A stretch of 64,000 bases of DNA, from contig JANUWI010000002.1 in the NCBI GenBank assembly GCA_025504975.1, forward strand, positions 2,108,001 through 2,172,000. Reading direction: 5' to 3'. The position numbers and the translations under genes are program-made. Below the pieces are notes generated by a model. The model worked only from the letters and a program-made list of their open reading frames with translations, made no database searches and was not told where the DNA came from. Positions 55,266 through 64,000 of this stretch are shown piece after piece. Numbering within the stretch: the first letter of the stretch is position 1; the number at the start of each line of letters is the position of its first letter. This DNA comes from Plenodomus lindquistii. Its lineage: Eukaryota > Ascomycota > Dothideomycetes > Pleosporales > Leptosphaeriaceae.

Positions 55266-58200
55266 ATACTTTTTAAAAAAGTTAGTAAAAAAGTAAAAGA
55301 GCTTTAATACTATAAAGGCTATATTAGGTTAGAGTATTATAGCTATATAGAGAATTAATTCTATACGCTTTTAGTAGTTTTTAATCTATTTTTTTAAAGC
55401 TTCTATTATTAACTTTACAAGCTCTTTATTTAGAAGCAGAGTGTAGAGAAAGGCTCTAGAGCTTATAAAATTAAACTTTTTAGTTATTTTATTAATATAC
55501 TTGTTATAGACAAGTGTTATTATTTAATTGCTCTAGTTCTAGATTATTTTTATTCTAAAAAACTACTTTACTTTTTTTTTATTTTTAATTGTATAAGCTT
55601 ATTTAATTATTTCTATAAAAGCTTTATATTTAGCTAAATGCTTTTTATAGAATATTATTAGAATATTATTAATATAGAAAATTAATATAATTTTTTAATC
55701 CTTACTATAAAATAGATATAGTTTTTTTTTTAAAAACTATAATCCTACTTTATAGAGCGTTACTAAAAAGTTCTTATACTAGAGTAAAAAAGAGTTTTTT
55801 AATTTATATAATACTTTTCTAAGTATTACACACTTTCTATCCTATTTAAAGCTATTAGAGAGCTTGTAGTAAATAGCTAGGTATTCTACTTTTATAATAT
55901 TAAAAAAAGCTTCTATAATATTAAACTACTAAATTTCTAGATTAAACTCTACTACTATTACTATAGTAGACCTAAATAATTAAGCTATAAGTATAGAAGC
56001 GTATATTATTTAGAGTATATCTACTATTTAAAGATTTTTTTATACTATAATATAAGCTTTGCACTTAATAAAATAGCTATTCTAGTCTACTTTATATATA
56101 AAGACCTATTTAAAAAAAAGTAGTTATTTTTTTACTTCTACTTAATTAATTACTTTCTAGGTTTTTACTATAAAAAGCGTGTTAATTTCTTTAACTATTA
56201 CTTATCTAAAAAGCTCTCTATATAGATAGTTAAAAAGATTTTTCTATTTTTCTAGTGTTTTAGAGAGAGAGTTCTAATAGACTTTTTTTTCTAGTAGTAG
56301 ATATAGTAGGGTTTTTTATACTTATAGAGTAGCTGCAATTACTACGTGTACTATAACTATTTCTTTACTCTAGGTATATTTTTTAAAAAGTATTCTATTA
56401 TAAGTAATATTTTATTTTATATTATAAAGTATAGAGTACACCTATAATAAGCTTCTATTATTCCTATTTTTTTTAAGCTCCTGTAGTTTCTAACTTTAGA
56501 GCTTTTTTTAAATTAGTAGAAGTTTTTTTTTACGCTACTTTCTAGATTTACGCGTTTAGAGATTTTTTACTACTTTATTCTAAACTATAGGTAATACACT
56601 TTAGAGCTAAATAGTAAGCTAAATAATTTATACTTCTAGCACTTTTTTTTATAAAGTTACTAGTAATTTAGTTTATAAACTTTTACCTCTAGAGTTTTAC
56701 TAATTCTAGAAGCTGCTTAACTAATCTAAACTAGGCTGTTTTAATTTTAATATCTTCTAGTATACTCTAGGCTTAGGTATAAGCTCTAGAGTTCTAAAAT
56801 CTAGTATAAAGCTTTACTTTTTATAATTCTTCTAGAGTTAGCTAGCTAAGCTAACTCTGCGTAAAAAAGCTAATTCTAATTCTATAGTAGTTAGTAGCTA
56901 GCCTCTAACTAATTCTATATTTCTAGAATCTTTACCCTCTAGCTTTTAAATAGGCTAGAGAAGCTCTATTTTACTTTCTACCTTCTATCTATACGCAGTA
57001 TTCTAGAGTTAATTATATATATTATTAAACACTTTACCTACGTTATAGATTTTATTTTTATAAAAAAATTTAATAAGCTACTTTACCTACTTTTTTAAAA
57101 CATGCTTATTTAAGTTTTTATAAAAAAGTATTTTATTAAAAGTAATATTATAAGTTATAATTAACTTATCTAGAGTAGGTATCTATATTCTATAGATATT
57201 AGATACTTTATATTCTACTAGATACCTAATATACCTTTTTAAAATAATTTTAAAGCTTTTTATCTAGTAATTTACTTTATAATCTCTATTTAGTAGGTAT
57301 ATTTAACACCTGTACGTATATATACTACTTTAATCTAGGCATAGATTAGTAGTAGTATTACGCACTTTTTCTAGTTTATACTAGTAAAAATACTAGTAAA
57401 ACTAAAAATCTAATTTTTTATTTAGAGAGTAAAAGTTATAAGTATATAATAGATTTATATTATAAAGCTAGACTACTGTATTAAGTATTTTAAAGTAGAT
57501 TTTACTAGAGAGGTTTACTCTCTTTTTTATTTTAATCCTTTTAGTAATAATCTTTTACTCTACTTTTTTAGCACTTCTATTTAGTTAGTAAGTATAAAAA
57601 GAAGCTGTAATAATCTCTATTCTACGCTTTTTTATCTAGCTTTTAAACTATAAAGCTCTCTACTAAAGTCTAGTAGTAGTATTATTATTTTAAATAAACT
57701 TTACTATTTTTAGTTTATATTAAGCTTTAAAGAACTCTATAAAGTTTTTAAACACCTTTATAATTTCTAGTAGCGTTTTAGTTTAAAGGTAGTAGATATA
57801 GATTTTACTACTATAGTTATTTTTTAGAAGTATTATTTACTACTCTCTAGAGCGTCTAATTAGTATATTAAATAGATTTTATAATACATAGAAATATAGG
57901 CGTAGTAATTTTTTTTTTAGTTACTAAAATATAACCTACTAAGTATATACTATTAAATAGTGCTTATACTATTTTTTTACTATACCTTTTATCTAGATAT
58001 TTTAAATATTCTAGACTAGTATTTAAAAAGCTTCTAGCTCTAGATAGCCTACTTAGGTATACTAAAGCTCTTTTATATTAACTTATAAATAAGTTCTCTA
58101 GAAGCGTAGTCTTTCTTTTACATTATTTATAGCTATTATAATTAAGTAAAAAGTAGTAACTAGTTTATATTTAATAAAAGTAAAATTATATTTCTAAATA

Positions 58201-59844
58201 AGCTTTATAATAACTAAGCTTTAATCTATAGTTTTTACGCATAGAGTACTATTATATCTAATATACTATATATCTATTTTAGCTAAAAGTACTTCTAAAA
58301 TTATATTAATATAAAAACTTTCTACTACTATAATACTATAGAGTGTAAAATTTTCTATATACTCTTTTCTAGGTCTATTTAGAGCATTTTTAAAGATTTA
58401 GGTACTTTTACTTTTAATAGAAAAAGCTTACGTTCCTGCTTCTACTATTTTAAAAGCAATACTTTTTTTAAAAAATTCTAGAATTAGTTTATTTATAGAG
58501 TTTACTAGATATAGTGCCGCTCTACTATTAAAAATTATACTCTCTAAAAATAGGTAGGCGTTAAAATCTATTATAAAGTAAACTCTATTAGACTTATATT
58601 TAAATAAGCGTAGGTCTATTAGAGAAGCTACTATATTTTCTAGAAAAGTAACTAATTTAGAAGCTTTTATAACTTTTTAACTGCTTAAGTTTAAACTCTC
58701 TAACTTTTTCTAACTCTTTTTAGCTAGAGCTAATTTTAGACTACTATTTTTTAGCTTATTTAAGTGCTTTAGAATTTTAGATTTAGTAGTATTATTTATT
58801 ATAAAAGGTTTACTAGTAAAAGTAGTCTAGAGCTTTTAGTAATTAGTTACTAGCTATTTATAAACTTTCCTATAAAAGTACTACTTTTTATTAGAGCTTT
58901 CTATAGTATTTTTTTTAGTAGTTTTATTTTTTAGCGCGCTAAGTGTTATAAAAACCTCTAGACTGCTACTAGAGCTTCTCTAAACTACGCTTTTTTAAAG
59001 TAGAGCTAAAAATATTTAAGCTACTTTATCTAGAGTAAGCTATGCTTATTCTATAACTAAACGTTTAATAATTAATTAGTGTATAATTTAAGTCTATATT
59101 AGAGTAATTTTATAAAATAAAGTTTTAAAAAAATTCTAGATTATAAGCTGCCTTTTAATTTTAGTAATACTATATACTTATACTTTTATATATAGATTAT
59201 ACTAGTTTTAAAACTAGTTATAGAAATTTATTTTTTTCTAGTAGGTTTTATTAAAGTGTGCTTTATACTAGAAGTATATAATATTTATTATTATATAATT
59301 AGTAGAAATAAAATCCTGCTTTAATAATTTTATAAGTAACTAGAGTATTAATTTTTTCTATTTAATAAGCGTTATTATTACTAGCGTTATAAGCTCTAGG
59401 TTAACTATCTACTATACCTAGTTTTATATATATTATATACAAGCAGCTTTAGCGCTTTAGTTACTAAACTTAATCTAGTAGTTCTAAACCTAGCTTTTAT
59501 AAAGCTCTATAGTAATTATAGCTTTATTTATAGATATTAGTTTTTATAGCTAGAAGCTAATAATATTTAGAGTATTAATAGTACTATCTAGGTTAATATT
59601 TTTCTAGAGAGCTTTACTTATTACATAGAACTAGAGCTAGATATACTAGGCTAGCTATTACTTTTTTATAGTAAGTATATACTCCCCTCTAGAGATTATA
59701 GATAATTTAGCTATAAATTTTATAGAGTTAATACTAAATAGGTAAATTAGTTTTTCTAAATTGCTTTCTTTTAAGCTTTTTTAAATGTATAGAAAGGAAC
59801 GTTTCTAGAAGTATAAAGGAGCTAGGCTTATAACTGTTAAAAAA
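55266..59844 (-). mobile_element. RIPped Ty1/Copia element of a second family, copy 1, minus strand
   Basis: On the minus strand, Copia RT landmarks are readable through RIP stops. The YxDD box (as YINNIL) is at about 55650-55685, then the KxxFRI block (family KWFLGIR) and YINKI near 55490-55560, and the PxIAF...KL block near 55290-55340. The element is cut just after the latter, within the RT/RNase H linker, so RNase H is missing at this end. Upstream polyprotein sequence should occupy the rest (to about 59840) but is too degraded for me to mark domains. The residues around the RT box differ from those of the plus-strand element, so this is another Copia family. Confidence 0.65.
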
Positions 59845-60020
59845 AGTAGATTTAAAAGTAATTAGAAAATTAATTACTATATAGAAAATGCTTAAAAGAG
59901 CGTACTACTTATAGCTAAAATTTTAGGGAAAATATATTCTACTCTACTTGCGTAAATACTCTATAGAGCGTCCTGCACGTAACTATACTCTAAATATAGA
60001 CTTAGTGCGTACGCTCTATA
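59845..60020. repeat. Fragment of unit E start (176 bp)
   Basis: Third copy of the first about 175 bp of unit E (compare 47693 and 51822). It joins through AATACTTTTTA to the second Copia copy. Its isolated occurrence suggests that it is a terminal segment (possibly an LTR) of the unit E element. Confidence 0.65.
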
Positions 60021-63000
60021 ATACTTTTTAAAAAAGTTAGTAAAAAAGTAGAAGAGCTTTAATACTATAAAAGCTATATTAGGTTAGAGTATTATAGCTA
60101 TATAGAGAGTTAATTCTATACGCTTCTAGTAGTTTTTAATCTATTTTTTTAAAGCTTTTATTATTAACTTTATAAGCTTTTTATTTAGAAGTAAAGTATA
60201 GAAAAAGGCTCTAGAGCTTATAAAATTAAACTTTTTAGTTATTCTATTAATGTACTTATTATAGATAAGCGTTATTATTTAATTACTCTAGTTCTAGATT
60301 ATTTTTATTCTAAAAAACTACTCTACTTTTTTTTTATTTTTAATTATATAAGCTTATTTAATTATTTCTATAAAAGTATTATATTTAGCTAAATGCTTTT
60401 TATAGAATATTATTAGAATATTATTAATATAGAAAATTAATATAATTTTTTAATTTTTACTATAAAATAGATATAGTTTTTTTTAAAAAAACTATAGTTC
60501 TATTTTATAAAGTATTACTAAAAAGTTTTTATACTAGAGTAAAGGGAAGTTTTTTAATTTATATAATACTTTTCTAAGTATTACGTACTTTCTATCCTGT
60601 TTAAAGCTATTAAAGAGCTTATAGTAAATAGCTAGGTATTCTACTTTTATAGTATTAAAAAAAGCTTCTATAATATTAAACTACTAGATTTCTAGATTAA
60701 ACTCTACTACTATTACTATAGTAGACCTTAATAATTAAACTATAAATATAGAAGCGTATATTAACTACAGTATATCTACTATTTAAAAAATTTTTTATAC
60801 TATAATATAAGCTTTATACTTAATAAAGTAGCTATTCTAGTTTACTTTATATATAAAAACTTATTTAAAAAAAAGTAGTTATTTTTTAACTTCTACTTAA
60901 TTAATTACTTTCTAGGTTTTTACTATAAAAAGCGTGTTAACTTTTCTAACTATAGCTTATCTAAAAAGCTCTCTATATAGATAGTTAAAAAAATCTTTCT
61001 ATTTTTCTAGTATTTTAGAAAAAAAGTTCTAATAGACTTTTCTTTTTAGTAGTAGATATAGTAGAGTTTTTTCTATTTATAGAGCAGCTATAATTACTAC
61101 GTATACTATAACTATTTCTTTACTTTAAATATATTTTTTAGAGAGTATTCTATTATAAATAATATTTTATTCTATATTATAGAGTATAGAGTGTATATAT
61201 AATAAGCTTCTATTATTTCTATTTTTTTTAAATTTTTATAATTTCTAACTTTAGAGCTTTTTTTAAATTAGTAGAAGTTTTTTTTTACGCTGCTTTCTAG
61301 GTTTATATATTTAGAAATTTTCTACTACTTTATTCTAAACTATAGGTAATATATTTTAGAGCTAAATAGTAGGCTAAGTAATTTACGCTTCTAGTACTTT
61401 TTTTTATAAAGTTACTAGTAATTTAGTCTATAAGCTTTTATCTCTAGAGTTTTACTAATTCTAGAAGCTACTTAACTAATCTAAACTAGGCTATTCTAAT
61501 TTTAATATTTTCTAGTATACTCTAGATTTAGGCGTAAACTCTAGAGTTCTAAAATTTAGTATAAAATTTTACTTTTTATAATTTTTCTAAAGTTAGCTAG
61601 CTAAGCTAACTCTATATAAAAAAGCTAATTCTAATTCTATAGTAGTTAGTAGCTAGCCTCTAACTAACTCTATATCTCTAGAATTTTTACTCTCTAGCTT
61701 TTAAATAGGCTAGAAAAGCTCTACTTTACTTTCTACTTTCTATTTATATATAGTATTTTAGAGTTAATTATATATATTATTAAATACTTTACCTATATTA
61801 TAAATTTTATTTTTATAAAAAAGTTTAATAAGCTATTCTATCTACTTTTTTAGAGTATACTTATTTAAATCTTTATAGAAAAATATTTTATTAAAAGTAA
61901 TATTATAAGTTATAATTATTTTATCTAGAGTAGGTATCTATATTCTATAGATATTAGATACTCTATATTCTACTAGATATCTAATATATTCTTTTAAACT
62001 AATTTTAAAGCTTTTTATCTAGTAATTTACTTTATAATTTTTATTTAGTAGGTATATTTAACACCTATACGCGTATATACTACTCTAATCTAGGCGTAGA
62101 TTAGTAGTAGTATTATATACTTTTTTTAGTTTATACTAGTAAAAATACTAGTAAAACTAAAGTTCTAATTTTTTATTTAAAGAGTGTAGGTTATAAGCGT
62201 ATAATAGGCTTATATTATATAGCTAGGCTGCTATATTAAATACGTTAAAGTAAATTTTATTTAGAAAGTTTACTTTTTTTTTTATTTTAATTTTTTTAGT
62301 AATAATTTTTTACTCTATTTTTTCTATACTTTTATTTAGCTAGTAAGTATAAAAAAAAGCTGTAATAATCTCTATTTTATACTTTTTTATTTAGCTTTTT
62401 AACTATAATACCCTTTACTAGAGTCTAGTAGTAGTACTATTATTTTAAATAAACTTTACTATTTTTTGCTTATATTAAGCTTTAAAAAACTCTATAAAGT
62501 TTTTAAATACTTTTATAATCTCTAGTAGAGTTTTAGTTTAAAAGTAGTAGATATAGATTTTACTACTATAGTTATTTTTTAGAAGTATTATCTAATACTT
62601 TTTAGAGCGTCTAATTAGTATATTAAATAGATTCTATAATATATAGAAGTATAGGCGTAGAGATTTTTTTTTTAGTTACTAAAATATAATTTATTAAATA
62701 TATACTATTAAGTAGTGTTTATACTATTTTTTTACTATACCTTTTATCTAGATATTTTAAGCGTTCTAGACTAGTATTTAAAAAGCTTCTAGCTTTAGAT
62801 AGCCTATTTAGGTATACTAAAGCTTTTTAGTATTAGTTTATAAATAAATTCTCTAGAAGCGTAGTTTTTCTTTTACTTTATTTATAGCTATTATAATTAG
62901 ATAAAAAGTAGTAACTAGTTTATATTTAATAAAAGTAAAGTTATACTTCTAAATAAGCTCTATAATAACTAAGCTTTAATTTATAGTCTCTATATATAGA

Positions 63001-64000
63001 GTGCTATTATATCTAATATACCATATATTTATTTTAGCTAAAAATACTTCTAAAATTATATTAATATAAAAACTATCTACTACTATAATACTATAGAGTG
63101 TAAAATCTTTTATATACTTGTTTCTAGGTCTATTTTAAATATTTTTAAAAATTTAGGTACTTTTACTTTTAATAAAAAAAGTTTATATTTCTACTTCTAC
63201 TATTTTAAAAGTAATACTTTTTTTAAAAAATTCTAGAATTAGTTTATATATAGAGTTTACTAGGTGTAGTGCTGCTTTACTATTAAAAATTATACTTTTT
63301 AAAAATAGATAGGCGTTAAAATTTATTATAAAGTAAACTTTATTAGGCTTATATTTAAATAAGCATAAATCTATTAGAAAAGCTACTATATTTTCTAGAA
63401 AAGTAACTAATTTAGAAGCTTTTATAACTTTTTAACTATTTAAGTTTAAGCTTTTTAACTTTTTCTAACTTTTTTTAGCTAGGGCTAATTTTAAACTACT
63501 ATTTTTTAACTTATTTAAACGCTTTAGAATTTTAGACTTAGTAGTGTTATTTATTATAAAAGGTTTACTAGTAAAAGTAGTCTAGAGCTTTTAGTAGTTA
63601 GTTACTAGCTATTTATAAATTTTTCTATAAAAATACTACTTTTTATTAGAGCTTTTTATAGTATTTTTTTTAGTAGTTTTATTTTTTAGCGCGCTAAATG
63701 TTATAAAAACCTCTAGACTACTACTAGAGCTTTTTTAAACTACGCTTTTTTAAAGTAAAACTAAAAATATTTAAGCTATTTTATCTAGAGTAAGCTGTAT
63801 TTATTCTATAACTAAACGTTTAATAATTAATTAGTATATAATTTAAGCCTATATTAGAGCAATTTTATAGAATAAAGTTTTAAAAAAATTCTAGATTATA
63901 AGCTATTTTTTAATTTTAGTAATACTATATACTTATACTTTTATATATAAATTATACTAGTTTTAAAACTAGTTATAAAAATTTATTTTTCTCTAGTAAA
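60021..64000 (-). mobile_element. Second-family Copia element, copy 2, minus strand, runs off the window
   Basis: Colinear with 55266-59245 (offset about 4755 bp), differing mainly by transitions. The RT box is at about 60400-60435. It has the same truncation point as copy 1 on its left side, so the two copies derive from one event (segmental duplication) rather than from two independent insertions. Continues past the end of the window. Confidence 0.65.

Noticed and set aside
1..64000. tRNA, rRNA or CRISPR features
   Set aside because: I saw no cloverleaf-type conserved A/B-box arrangement, no rRNA signature and no regularly spaced direct repeats. A covariance-model scan would be needed to exclude tRNAs formally.

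Overview
The window is nuclear DNA of a filamentous ascomycete. The genes have short introns (about 48-194 bp) with GT-AG borders, and the products are fungal: a DIM-5/Clr4-type H3K9 methyltransferase, a Zn2Cys6 regulator, Rrp1, Nup120, Vps24 and an Sba1/p23 cochaperone. The strict contrast between a GC-balanced gene island and AT-rich blocks almost without CpA/TpG is the mark of repeat-induced point mutation (RIP). I infer a Pezizomycotina species, most likely a Dothideomycete (Pleosporales-like) with AT isochores; the species cannot be named from sequence alone.

Layout. (1) 1-3836: AT-rich RIP-degraded repeat DNA holding one less-damaged 738-bp terminal-inverted-repeat (TIR) element. (2) 3837-37660: gene island. 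It opens with a broken monocarboxylate-type MFS transporter. Then come a 2415-residue coiled-coil protein, the H3K9 methyltransferase, a TE-remnant interval with a 254-bp MITE, RRP1, a BED/Zn2Cys6 transcription factor, a small membrane protein, VPS24, p23, a HAD phosphatase, a TTC1-type TPR protein, NUP120, RAD51, an aldo-keto reductase, a PIP30/FAM192A protein and a UBE2S-like E2. It closes with a decayed gene fragment at the right edge. (3) 37745-64000: more than 26 kb of nested, duplicated, heavily RIPped transposons. These include about 1-kb LTRs in tandem, a plus-strand Ty1/Copia element, a long inverted repeat, two tandem copies of a 3.4-kb unassigned unit (one split by a second copy of the TIR element), and two tandem copies of a second Copia family on the minus strand.

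The island genes are mostly housekeeping: ribosome biogenesis, ESCRT-III, chaperone, nuclear pore, homologous recombination and ubiquitin. They do not form one pathway or a metabolite cluster. The thread running through the window is genome defence. Both island edges carry damaged genes. At the left edge the damage includes C-to-T/G-to-A type stop codons, consistent with RIP leaking out of the repeats. The H3K9 methyltransferase encoded between the blocks belongs to the family that marks such RIPped DNA as heterochromatin. I did not find a convincing new multi-gene system. The most worthwhile leads are the TIR element with an internal empty-site control, the RIP-leak pseudogene, the repeat architecture of the giant coiled-coil protein, and the long inverted repeat.
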